NCBI GenBank assembly: GCA_933207985.1
Contig: OW240912.1
Location: 226,971,994 to 227,035,993 of the forward strand
Length of the DNA: 64,000 nucleotides
Origin: Pelobates cultripes
Taxonomy: Eukaryota; Chordata; Amphibia; Anura; Pelobatidae
Direction of reading: 5' to 3'
A program made the translations under genes and the position numbers. The notes below the pieces were generated by a model. That model saw only the letters and a list, made by a program, of their open reading frames with translations. It ran no database searches and was not told the DNA's origin. Shown here piece after piece: positions 12,049 to 22,390 of the stretch (position 1 is the stretch's first letter; each line of letters opens with the position of its first letter).

Positions 12049-12480
12049 AGTTAAAAGAACTCTCCACACCCACGATAACCACTAAAACTCACTCTAGTAG
12101 TTATGGTGTCAAGAGTTCTCTGACAACCTTCCTCATCATAAGGAGATAAACTGTATTAGAAAAATTTGACTATTTCCTGTGCTTAATCAGGGACAACTCA
12201 ACACCTCCACTACTGTCTCCTGAGAGGCAACGGTTGCTAAGCAGGAATTACTTTAAGCTCAGCCTTGGTGATCGTTCTTAGCCAATAATCTAAGCCCTAG
12301 GCCACCAGGCAGTACACACCAATCATGGGGTGTACTGTGTTGTAGTGGGCTGCTTCCCAAGTTATCCAGTATAGTAATACTGCAGAAGGCTCCAAGACTC
12401 TGTGACCACTATTTGAGCTTATGACTGTAATAACTTAGCCTGGATTGACAAGTAAATTGAGTAGTCACTGTGAATGGTCC
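12049..12480. mobile_element. Possible T2-like MITE
   Basis: Begins TTAAAAGAACTCTCCACACC, a degenerate form of the T2 terminus, followed by GATAACCACTAAAACTCACT and AGTAGTTATGGTGTC, which form a subterminal hairpin as in this class. The right end was not found. Confidence 0.35.
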
Positions 12481-12633
12481 TCTAAGCACACAGTCTCTAT
12501 TATAACAAATGTTATTTGAGATATTGGTCTATCTTTAAAAAAAAAAAATGTTATCCACACAGTAAATGAGACATTGCTTTGCTTAAATTGTGGTTCATAT
12601 AGCTCCATGATCACAGGTTAAACATTTAAGATA

Positions 12634-14000
12634 AATACCAAGAAAATGAATAAATCCCACTCTAAATAAGAGTAAGAAATTCCAGGCTGGTAACTAAATG
12701 TAAATTAAATAAATGAAAAATCACAACCAGTGTACCAAAATGAAAATTTGATAGGGAAACGACCACACAGTCACACTGTGGAACTAAATAAAGAACAGTG
12801 TATCAAAAAATATTAAAGGTAAATTTATTGCAATCACAAAAATAAAAATGATACATATGTTCAGTCTGTATCCACTTAGGGAGTGCAATAATAATGGGAT
12901 GCCCTTAGTGACTCTCCTGGTTGGGAATATAATCCAATTGATAGTTTGGAGAAAAATGTCACAAGGGGAAAATCCCCTAAACAGTGCACTGTCTAGTTGT
13001 TTGGAGGCATAAACTGCATATAAATGGGGTGAAGGACGGATATGTATCCAGGAGAGAAATCAATCCTCAGCAAAACCTGCTGAGAATGAGCAAATTGTCT
13101 ATAGAGGAGAGCTATTGGAAAATAATAATAGTACTGTGCAATTGTAATGTGCTTGTTGGTAAATGATGGATATACAAGACAGCTCCTAGATACACTACAC
13201 CATAAGGAAAAAACTAGATATCAATGTAAATAAAATCTACAGCTCCTATGACAGCACCTTCATGGGTGCTCCAATCTGTGGAACTAAATACAGAACAGTG
13301 TATCAAAAAATAAAGGTAAATTTATTGTAATCACAAAAATAAAAATGATACATATGTTCAGTCTGTATCCACTTAGGGAGTCAGCAATTACCTCTTAGAA
13401 TAATAATTGCACAGTACTATTATTATATTCCAATAGCTCTCCTCTATAGACAATTTGCTCATTCTCAGCTGGTTTTGCTGAGGATTGATTTCTCTCCTGG
13501 ATACATATCCGTCCTTCACCCCATTTATATGCAGTTTATGCCTCCAAACAACTAGACAGCGCACTGTTTAGGGGATTTTCCTCCAAACTATCAATTGGAT
13601 TATATTCCCAACCAGGAGAGTCACTAAGGGCATCCCATTATTATTCCACTCCCTAAGTGGATACAGACTGAACATATGTATAATTTTTATTTTTGTGATT
13701 ACAATAAATTTACCTTTAATATTTTTTGATACACTGTTCTGTATTTAGTTCCACAGTGTGACTGTGTGGTCGTTTCCCTATCAAATTTTCATTTTGGTAC
13801 ACTGCTTGTGATTTTTTATTTGTTTAATTTACATTTAGTTACCAGCCTGGAATTCCTTACTCTTATTTAGAGTTGAATTTATTCCTTTTCTTAGTATTTA
13901 TTACAAGGGTTAAGCCCTGGGTGGATCTGGTACCACCCACACTTACCTTGCTGCTCATTGATCCATGTGTTTCCTGAATTAATGATACAGTTATATTCTA
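12634..14000. mobile_element. Head-to-head inverted retroposon with 17 bp direct repeats
   Basis: The 17 bp GTTAAACATTTAAGATA occurs at 12617-12633 and again at 14001-14017, flanking a 1.37 kb insert. Within it, 12634-13145 and 13402-13903 are about 500 bp inverted arms that differ by scattered substitutions and small indels. The spacer holds a third, partial copy (13278-13382) in the same direction as the left arm (12779-12893). There is no coding content. Long direct repeats of this size suggest target-primed insertion instead of a cut-and-paste transposase; inverted partial copies are known for Penelope-like elements, but kinship with that class is only inferred. Confidence 0.7.
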
Positions 14001-14214
14001 GTTAAACATTTAAGATACATGGTTTGTTCACCTGTGACTCGATTGTGTGGTATTTTTACATAAATGTCCATGCAGCCTGATTTACATTGAAAAAATCACA
14101 ATGTAGATTAAGGTCTGTTTAAGCAAATTTGTGTCCCCTATTAGAACAAGCAAAGTGGAGCTATTGGAAAAAGCTTTATTTCACATAGTCACGCCATCTC
14201 CCAATTATGGTTTC

Positions 14215-15980
14215 AAGTAATTTAAAGTGTACCCCCTTATTTATTTTATAAAATATTTTTTCAGGAAAGATACATTGAGATTTCTCTCGTTTTCAAGTAT
14301 GTCGTGGGTCCATAAAACATTGCATTGATACAAGAGGGTACAAAAACAATATTAATACACAACATATACAAAATTTAACATAGAGCAGGTAGGAAATGTA
14401 TTATACGAGGAAAACAAAAAGAATTAACCTAGGGCCAAAATTTAGATATCACAAGGTAGAGGGCACAAAAAAGGGGGGTAACCCCTAAATGGTGAATATC
14501 ATAGGGAATAAACAAAAACAAAAAAAAAGAAACAAATGCCATTCTACCTGTGTATGATTTACTGAGAAAATTGTAGATTAAAAAGTAACTTTTAATAAAT
14601 AAATCTAAAATAATATTATTTTTCTTTTTTATATTCTTATTTTAGATTTATTTATTAAAAGTTACTTTTTAATCTACAATTTTCTCAGTAAATCATACAC
14701 AGGTAGAATGGCATTTGTTTCTTTTTTTGTTTATTCCCTATGAGGTAGGAAATGTATAATCAACCATGACATGTGCATTCTGTTTTGAGGTATGTAGATA
14801 GGGATCTCTTAAAGGACTTTAGGCTTGGAGAAGATTTGAAAGTCTGCGGGAGGTCGTCCCATAATTACGGTGCTCTGTAAAGAGGATTGGGCTGCTTTCT
14901 TTTTGTATTGAGATAGACTAAATAAAGTGCTGGTACTGGATCGGCGGTTATAGGAGGTGGAACAGCCAGGGAGAGCATTCTGCTCAGGTAGGATGGGAGC
15001 TTCCCAGAAAAGCTCTTAAACACAAGGTTGGAAAGATGAAGGGTGCGTCTGGATTTAAGCGACAACCAGTTTAGTTATTTTAGCATGTCACAATGGTGGG
15101 TCCTGTAATTAAATTGTAGCACAAGTCGGCAGAATGAGTTATACAATGTTTTGAGTTTATGAAGGTGGGTTTGCAGTGCAAATGCATATACTACATCCCC
15201 ATAATCAATGATTGGCATCAGCATTTGCTGTACAATCCTTTCCTTTACTTAGGCAGGATTTGTTTCTGTATAGGGCACCTAGTTTTGGATCAAATTTAGA
15301 TGCAAGTTTTTCTATGTGGATGCCAAAAGATAGATTGGGGTCTAACAACATATCCAAGTATTTGAAAGAGTGGACTGCGGTCAGTGTGCTATTTGATTTT
15401 GTTTTGATGAATAGGTGGGAATTGTGTAATTTGTGTAATTTATGTACTGTTCCAAAGATCACCTTGACAGTTTTGTCAGTGGAAAAGTTTGTTTTTTGTG
15501 ATCCACTTTTCTACCTCTGTGAACTGGTCTTGGAGCACAGCCTCAAGCTGCGGTAGATTGGATTTGCTTGCATAGATTACTTTGTCGTCTGCGTACATGT
15601 GTACATTTGAGGATTTGGAGACATTACGCAGATCATTTATAAATAATGTGAATAGTAGGGGACAGAGAATGGAACCTTAGAGAACACCACGCGTGACTGG
15701 GAGACTGAAGGAGTCACAGTCAGAAATGGACACATATTGTGAGCGATCCGATTCATATGATCGAAACCAGGTTAGCGGACAATCACCAATACCTGTGTTT
15801 TTGAGTTTGTGCAGTAGAATGTTGTGGTTTACTGTGTCAAAGGCCTTTGCAAAATCAAGGAAAATAGCTCCAGTTAGATCTCCTTGTTCCATGCCAGTTT
15901 GCAAACTTTTAACTTTTACACAAAGAAGGTGACAGAGTGAAACTTCTAAAAAGAAGGAACAATTTTGGATATACACTTAA
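14215..15980 (-). pseudogene. Non-L1 LINE reverse transcriptase, decayed
   Basis: On the minus strand from 15980 down: 15677-15976 gives GAIFLDFAKAFDTVNHNILL (reverse transcriptase motif A with its catalytic Asp) and SLPVTRGVL, then in another frame QGSI.CPLLF (motif B) and VHMYADDKVIYA (motif C, ADD), then 15205-15462 (FKYLDMLLDPNLSFGIHIEKLA, thumb region) and 14865-15065 (LVFKSFSGKLPSYLSRM, typical C-terminal region). The motifs match LINEs of the jockey/CR1/L2/Rex group, not L1. There are several frameshifts and stops, the 5' part with endonuclease is missing, and the 3' part is interrupted by the insertion at 14402-14742. Confidence 0.75.
14402..14742. mobile_element. 341 bp insertion with a near-perfect palindrome
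   Basis: The 15 bp AGGTAGGAAATGTAT is found at 14387-14401 and again at 14743-14757, so the segment between looks like an insertion with a target duplication inside the LINE 3' region. Its right two thirds (14500-14742) is a hairpin: arms 14500-14613 and 14638-14742 are identical base for base except for an indel of about 9 bases in an A-rich run; the loop is about 24 bases of T-rich sequence. No ORF. Confidence 0.75.
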
Positions 15981-15994
15981 GACTCTATGCAGCT

Positions 15995-16134
15995 GAGACA
16001 GCCACTAGAGGCTGGATTAACCCATTTGTAAACATAGCTGTGTTTACAGCAAAAAGGGTTAAACCTAGATGGACCTGGCACCCAGACCACTTCATTAAGC
16101 TGAAGTGGTCTGGGTGCCTATAGTGGTCCTTTAA
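15995..16134. mobile_element. T2-type MITE, right-hand fragment
   Basis: Matches the right part of the complete copy at 38531-39016: CAGCCACTAGAGG, GGATTAACCCATTTGTAAAC, the GGCACCCAGACCACTTCA hairpin and the terminus TATAGTGGTCCTTTAA, ending in TTAA at 16131-16134. The left half is absent. Confidence 0.8.
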
Positions 16135-16136
16135 AG

Positions 16137-17859
16137 CCACTGACTGGTTAAGTGAATAACATTGATTATATAGTTACAATGGCACCTGTCAAGGGGTGGG
16201 ATATATAAGGCAGCAAGTGAACAGTCAGTTCTTGAATTTCATGTGTTGGACTCAGTAAAAATGGTCAATAAAAATGAGTAAAAAAGAGTAAACTTGACAA
16301 GAGTCAAATAATGACAGCTAGCTCATATCCAAAACAGCTAGTATTGTGGGGTGTTTCTGGAATGCAGTGATTAGTACCAAGCAAAAGTGGTGAAAGGAAG
16401 AACAACAAATGAACTGGCGTCCAGGTCATGGGTGCCCAAGGTGTTTTTATGCATGTGCAGGGCAAAGACTAGGCCATCTGATTTCATCACACAGAAGAAC
16501 TACTGTAGCACAAATTGCTAAAAAAAATCTTAGAAAAAAATCTTAGATAGAAAGGTTGTAGACCTGTCAGAGTGCCCATGATGACCCCTGTCCACTGCCT
16601 AAAGCATCTTCAATAATAACATAAATATCAGATCTGTACCATGGAGCAATTGCCTGGTTTGATACATATTTTTTTTTTCTATCCGGTGGATGGCAGGTTG
16701 TGTGTCGTTTACCTGGGGAAGAGATGGTAGCAGGGCCAGCGCTTCCTATGGGACAATTAGGTGGCCACTTAGGGTGCTGCTTAAAGGGGGGCATCGGCCC
16801 TCTGGCTTTATGATCATCTGTGCCATCCCTCTATCAAGTTTCCACCACGACCGTCCCTCTATTATTTCTAGCGGGCCACCGGTCATGTTCCCACACACTA
16901 GGGAGCATTTACATTGCTGCTCACTAGCACCCGGTAAAACACCAGTCCGCCGGCATACACATCAATGCCCTCAGCCAGACCCCCTCCCAGACATCTATTG
17001 CGGTAGGCAACAGCAGCGCGAGGGCGCTTCAATTCCTCGCTCCTGCCCCTTCCCCTGTAGGTAGGGATAAGTGGGTGGGAGCATTGGAGCATTTCTGAGG
17101 AAATGTGCAGAAAAAGCTCAGGCAAGATGGACATAGAAACAGCAACGAAGGTAAGATGTGTATCAGAGAATGTGTTGGTGTGCTTCAGTTAATATGTCAA
17201 TATGTGCATGTCAGTCTGTATGAGTCATTGTGGGTCTGCATGGGTCAGTTCGTGTCTATATGTGTGTCTCTGCATGGGTCAGTGTGCATCAGTCTGTATG
17301 GGTCAGTGTGTGTGTTAGTCTGCATGAATGAGTGGAGCGAATGGGGCGGCAAAATATTTTTTTGCCTAGGGCTTGCCCATTCAGGTCGATGGATGCAGTG
17401 TTATGCTCTTGACAATGTTTTCTGGATAACCTTGAGTCCTGGCATTCATGAGGATGTTACTTTGACATGTACCACTTATCTCTTTGTGTCAATGGTTTAT
17501 CTTTATGGCAGTAGCCTCTTTCGGCAGTTTAATGCACCCTGCCACTCTGTAAAAATGTTAAGGAATGGTTTGAGATACATGACAAATAGTTAAAGGTGTT
17601 GCCTTGGCTTTCATATTCCCCAGATCTCAATTTGATTGAGCATCTATGGGATGTGCTGGAACAGTGGGTACAATCAATGGAGGCCCCCCTTCACAACTTG
17701 CAGGACTTAAAGGATCTGCTGCCAATGTCTTGGTGCCAGCAACCATAGGACAAATCCATAGGTCTCATAGAGTCCTCAATGCACCAGAGCTGTTTTGGGA
17801 GCACAAATGAGACCTACATGTTATTAGGAAAGTGGTTTTAATGTTGTGGCTGATCAGTG
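16137..17859 (+). mobile_element. Tc1-like transposon, dead and interrupted
   Basis: Same family as 8790-9863 in the opposite orientation. The left TIR is missing: sequence starts at CCACTGACTGG directly after the TTAA of a T2 MITE. The right end TTAATGTTGTGGCTGATCAGTG stops at 17859. Translated pieces include WPPD-like PQSQFD.ASMG (linked to the family's SPDLNPIEHLWDVL region, near 17620-17660) and CRWFIF/FGSLMHPATL pieces, all with stops. A roughly 650 bp foreign segment (16730-17382) interrupts the catalytic core. Confidence 0.8.
16730..17382. mobile_element. Non-autonomous insertion inside the Tc1 copy
   Basis: Tc1 homology stops after TTTACCTGGGGAAGAGATGG and resumes near GATGCAGTGTTATGCTC. 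The inserted DNA starts with CAGGGCCAGCGCTTCC, has a TG-rich minisatellite (CTGCATGGGTCAGTGTG-type units, 17200-17330) and ends TTTTGCCTAGGGCTTGCCC. Its right part resembles, in reverse, the GCCCTAGGCA start of the hAT-like element at 30971, so a hAT-type non-autonomous origin is likely. Edges are approximate. Confidence 0.55.
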
Positions 17860-18475
17860 CATTATGGATTGTGCTCGAAATTAAAAAGTGGGAACAAAAA
17901 AATTAATCTTGAAATATCTCAGTCAATAGGGTGTTTTTTTTAATTTTTTTATTGCAATAGACTGTTAGAGGTGTTAGGTATGCCCCGTGTTTGGGAAGGT
18001 GACATTCTCTGATAGTACACAGTCAAATAATGGCTGTGTCCTCAACTCCCTCCCCTCTGTCCCCTCCTTCACATACTTTATTTGGGATGCACACCTTCCC
18101 TCCCTGTTAATTTTATCGATTCGGTTACTTGCTTGTCTCTTTTATGCTATATCTCTGGCTTTTTTAACAAGGTACTGCCTAGTATGTAAATTTTCTTGTA
18201 CTCTTCCAAATTTCTAACTTTATTCATATGGTTTTCTATTTCTACTTTTGACTTTGTATGCAAAACATCTTCAATGGACATACATCACGTGACAAATATT
18301 TTCTTAAACTAGTAAGTAAACTCAAATAAAGCAAGACATTTTGAAAACTATATAGTAAATATTTATAAACTTACTATAAATTTGATCACATTGCATTGTT
18401 GGGCATGTCTCTCAGTTATGGGAGTTTCTTCAGCCTCCGCCCTAGTCCCTCTTTCTGACCCAACTTGGTTTCAAA
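17860..18475. other. AT-rich intergenic stretch
   Basis: No gene or repeat is recognised between the Tc1 copy and the hAT-like element. Confidence 0.4.
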
Positions 18476-18740
18476 CAGTGGCAGTACTAAAGTAGACAGG
18501 GCCCTGGTGCAAGATTTATTTTTAATCCATCCATGGAAAGAGTGGCCAAAAAATAGATCCCCATCTGTCATACATCTCTAACAATGCTTTGACAGCTGCT
18601 TTGCTCTACCAGGGTTGTATTTAGCACTGAACAGTGTTTGTGTGTTTGAATGTAAGCATGTTTTTGTATAGAATATGTTTGTGTGAATGTAGGGATGTGT
18701 TTGTATATCATGTTCGTGTTTGAACGCAAGCATGCATTTA

Positions 18741-20033
18741 CAGTTGTGCTCAAAAGTTTGCATACCCTGGCAGAAATTGTGAAATTTTGGCATTGATTTT
18801 GAAAATACGACTAATCATGCAAAACTATTTATTTTTATTGAAGGATTGTGATCATAGGAAGCAATTTCTTATCATATAGTTGTTTGGCTCCTTTGTAAAT
18901 AATAATGAAAACAAAAATCACCCAAATGACCCTGATTAAAAGTTTACATACCCTTGAATGTTTGGCCTTGTTTTAGATACACAAGGTGACACACACAGGT
19001 TAAAATAGCAACTAAAGGTGAATTTCCCACACCTGTGGCTTTTTAAATTGCAATTCGTGTCAGTGTATAAATAGACAATGTGTTTGTTAGCTTTCACCTG
19101 GATGTACTGAGTAGGCGAGATATTGAGCCATGGGAAGCAGAAAAAAACTGTTTAAAAGACCTGCTTAACAAGGTAATGGAACTTATATAATGATGGAAAA
19201 GGATATAAAAAGATATCCAAAGCCTTGGAAATGAAAGTCAGTACGGTTCAATCACTTATTAAGAAGTGGAAAATTTGGGGATCTCTTGATACCAAACCAA
19301 GGTCAGGTAGACCAAGAAAGATTTCAGCCACAACTGCCAGAAGAATTGTTCATGATACAAAGAAAAACCCACAGGTAACCTCAGGAAAAATAAAGGATGC
19401 TCTGCATTAAGACAGTGTGGTTGTTTCAAGGAGCACAATACGACTATATTTGAACAAAAATTAGCTGAATGGTCAAGTTGCCAGAAAGAAGCCTTTTCTG
19501 CGCCAATGCCACAATAAAGCCCGGTTATGCCCAACATCACCTTGACATGCCTCACAGTTTCTAGCACACTGTAATTTGAAATCAGGAGACCAAAATAGAG
19601 CTTTATAGTCACAACCATAAGCGCTATGTTTGAAGAGGGGTCAACAAGGCCTAAAGTGAAAAGAATACCATCCCAACTGGAAAGAAAGGTGAAGCTTCTG
19701 GAGTGGCCATCACAGTCTCCTGGCTTTAATATCATCTAGCCACTCTGGGGAGATCTCAAACGTGTGGTTCATGCAAGAGGACCAAAGACTTTGCATGACC
19801 TGGAGGCATTTTGTCAAGATGAATGGGCAGCATATACCACCTGCAAGAATTAAGGGCCTGATGGACAACTATTTCAAAAGACTGCACAGTGTAATTGATG
19901 AACAGGGGTCATTTCATTTTTTTCTTTGTTGCCATGTTTTGTTTTATGATTTGCCTGTTCACTCATGTTTTCTTTAAAAATTTTACATATATTATCACTT
20001 GTCCAAGGGTATGCAAACCTTTGAGCACAGCTG
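18741..20033 (+). mobile_element. Tc1-like transposon, second family, dead copy
   Basis: Ends CAGTTGTGCTCAAAAGTTTG and CAAACCTTTGAGCACAGCTG are inverted repeats; TA precedes the left end. The plus strand has a transposase fragment at 19225-19410 (STVQSLIKKWKIWGSLDTKP, GRPRKISATTARRIV: paired-like HTH with the GRPRK AT-hook-like linker) followed by stops and frameshifts. The catalytic middle is shortened, and a late piece at about 19740-19900 (NVWFMQEDQRLCMTWRHF...NGQHIPP) is recognisable. Length 1.29 kb, below the usual 1.6 kb. Inserted in the hAT-like element at 18476-21037. Confidence 0.85.
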
Positions 20034-20224
20034 TTTGTATAGTGTTGTTTTTTTATTTTTTTAATGCAGGGGTGTGTATATAAAATTATAGTGTTTAATA
20101 CCATCTGTATGTGTTTGTATGTAGTGCTGACATTTCAGTGCACAGGTGTGTTTGTATGCAGTGTTAATGTTTGAATGCAAGGTTGTATTTGTGTGTAGTA
20201 TTGTTGTTTGAATGTTGAGATGAG

Positions 20225-20645
20225 CGCACATATACCGTACAAATAGACTGCCACACACACTGTGATACACATAAACAAAGATACACAGATACACACACTG
20301 ACACACATGCATATATACAGACACATATATACACACACTGACACACAGATACAGAAACTGATACACCTACAGATACAGACACACGGATAAACACTGACAC
20401 ACATACAGATACACTTACACACAGATATACACACAATGACACATATTCAGATAAACAGATACACCAGCTATCATACAGATACACACACACACACAAACAT
20501 ACACACTGACAGACATACAGATACACACATACACACTGACACACTGAACACACATACAAACTGACACACAAACACAGAAACACACTGACGTATACACACA
20601 CACACTGACAAACATACAGATGCATACAGACACACACAGACACAC
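20225..20645. repeat. CA-rich minisatellite (CACTGACACACATACAGATA units)
   Basis: Irregular array of ACACACACTGACACAC and ATACAGATACAC words. Long Cys/Val-rich ORFs on the minus strand are artefacts of the repeat. Confidence 0.95.
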
Positions 20646-21157
20646 ATGCTGTTCAAAATTTACACTTTTATAGCCACCCTCCAGTTTCTTACATTTGGGG
20701 TGCAGGAGGATGGCTTCCCTGGGTCTAGTTAACTTTGTGAGGCTGTCGGGAGCTAGGGGCTGGCTCTCCTGGCCCATCCCCCCTTCTCTTTGCCTTCTCC
20801 TCCTCCCTCCCGCTTGGCTGCAGTCTCTTAGGGATGAAGTGACTGGCTATCACTCCCTCCCAAGCTGCTGATAAGAAGGGACTCATTTGAACTTGTAAAG
20901 GACCACCCTGCCCAACTGGGCCCCTGCTGACAAATGCCTACCGGGTGATCCTTAGTGCATGGGCCACTAGATGGGCCCTCTTAGTGTGCAGGCACAGGTG
21001 CATCTGCAGCAGCTGCACTATCGTAATTCTGCCACTAGTTTCAGACCAGTCAACTAATATCAATGTAAGACTGTTGTCTAAAAGTGATACATGTCCATTT
21101 AACCTCATAAGGACTGTCCATTATGGCACTTTTGCCACAATTTCAATCTTTCTGTTT

Positions 21158-21190
21158 GAGTGTGTGTGTGTGTGTGTATGTGTGTGTGTG

Positions 21191-21221
<31 letters not shown>
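21158..21221. repeat. (TG)n(TA)n(CA)n self-complementary microsatellite
   Basis: TG repeats, then TATATA, then CA repeats, so the tract can fold on itself. It abuts the left end of the mariner remnant. Confidence 0.95.
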
Positions 21222-21222
<1 letters not shown>

Positions 21223-22086
21223 ATGTCTGTTTGGAAAGTCTCCAGCCATGTTATATGGAAAATAGACATTTATTGAAGAAGATACAATATTGAACATAGG
21301 ACAATGACGCCCCAGTCCCCTTCAAAGTAGGCACCTCACACCATTCTCCCAGTGTCTCTTCCACTGTTCAAAATACTCTAAAAAAATACTTGTTGGAATT
21401 GCTCTCAGTTGCCTCATCATATTTACTTGCATCTCATTGAGGGTCTGAAATCTTTTCCCTTTCAAAGGTGATTTTTGGGAAAAGCCAGAATTCACAGGAT
21501 GCCAAATCTTCCAACAGATTCTCAACCATCTTTGAACCATTTGTGCCACGCTTTTATTTGTGCTACACTCATTGCACCATTTCTGAAAGCCATCTGAATA
21601 GTTTCCACAGAGAAATGTTCAAGCTTAACATAAAATCTGATGCAGATTTAATGCTCTACTTGCTCAGTCATTTTTAATGTATTGCAAAGGTAGAGAGCAT
21701 ATGCACACACTATCCGGGGAGTACTCCCATCAGAGTGCTCCAGACAATCAGGGCCACAAACCCAGGATAGATTCAATATAACAATGTAGATCAGGGCACA
21801 CCTGGTGGTTTCTTCAGTAGGCAGCTTTATTATAAAGTGCAGAACAAAAACAATGTTTTCTCTCCTTGGAGCTTTTGTCAAGTCCAATCAAGTCTATTTT
21901 TAATGCGATAGTCACACAGTACACATGCTCACTCAATGGTGTCTAGTGACCCTTGTGACAAGCACAGGGAAGTTGCAAGTGCATTCCAGTCCTCTCACCC
22001 TCACTTTCAGATTACATCAATGTCACGCAAACCGTTCTTATTAAATTAACAATGGCTGGACTTTTTCCATTTTTGGACAGACCTTG
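21221..22086 (-). mobile_element. mariner-like transposon remnant
   Basis: The left end CAATGTCTGTTTGGAAAGTC and, reversed, the right end CAAGGTCTGTCCAAAAATGG are related termini of the GTCTGTCCAAAAA type found in mariner elements. The minus strand gives a C-terminal transposase segment (21322-21549; FSQKSPLKGKRF, then EYFEQWKRHWENGV), which matches the F/L-x-FE/D-x-W end of mariner transposases. The N-terminal helix-turn-helix and the DDD core are gone. A small retroposon interrupts it at 21680-21895. Confidence 0.65.
21680..21895 (-). mobile_element. 216 bp retroposon-like insertion
   Basis: Flanked by the 10 bp ATTTTTAATG at 21670-21679 and 21896-21905. Read on the minus strand it starts GACTTGACAAAAGCTCCAAGG, GAGAAAACATTG and continues GCACTTTATAATAAAG, a layout also seen at the start of the repeat at 59190-59960 (TTGAAGAAGCC, GGCGAAACGCG, ACTTTATAATAAAG). 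No coding sequence. It is probably a short non-autonomous retroposon of one super-family with that repeat. Confidence 0.55.
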
Positions 22087-22251
22087 TGTGTGTATATATA
22101 TATATTAAAGAAGTAATAGAGCTTTCTTTTGTTACCATGGATGCATGCATAACGCCATAGTAAATAAATTAAAATATATATATATTTTTTTAAATGTATT
22201 CAGTTTTACACTTAATTTATATACACGAAGTGCAACTAACGAAACCTAATC

Positions 22252-22266
22252 AAAAAAGATTCACTA
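22252..22266. repeat. Target-site duplication of the L1 element, left copy
   Basis: AAAAAAGATTCACTA here is repeated at 28747-28761, just after the A tail. Starting with an A run, it fits nicking of the other strand at TTTT/A by an L1-type endonuclease. Confidence 0.85.
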
Positions 22267-22390
22267 GGGGCGTGGCCTGGACGGGAACGCGAGCGGTCGC
22301 ATGTTCTAACAGCTCCGCGGCAGTACAGGCCCTCACACGTTAATTAGACCCAAACCGGACAAAATCAACGGGCACCAGGCGCTACCGACC

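Larger units (their letters stand above)
18476..21037. mobile_element. hAT-like non-autonomous element with nested insertions
   Basis: Left end CAGTGGCAGTACTAAAGTAG and, as reverse complement of the right end, TAGTGGCAGAATTACGATAG. The flanking 8-mers GTTTCAAA (18468-18475) and GTTTCAGA (21038-21045) differ by one base, the 8 bp duplication expected of hAT elements. The interior holds a complete Tc1 copy (18741-20033), a CA minisatellite and non-coding DNA; no hAT transposase (RNase H-like core or dimerisation domain) is visible. Confidence 0.7.

Noticed and set aside
20135..20777. Cys/Val-rich ORFs on the minus strand
   Set aside because: Translation of a CA minisatellite.
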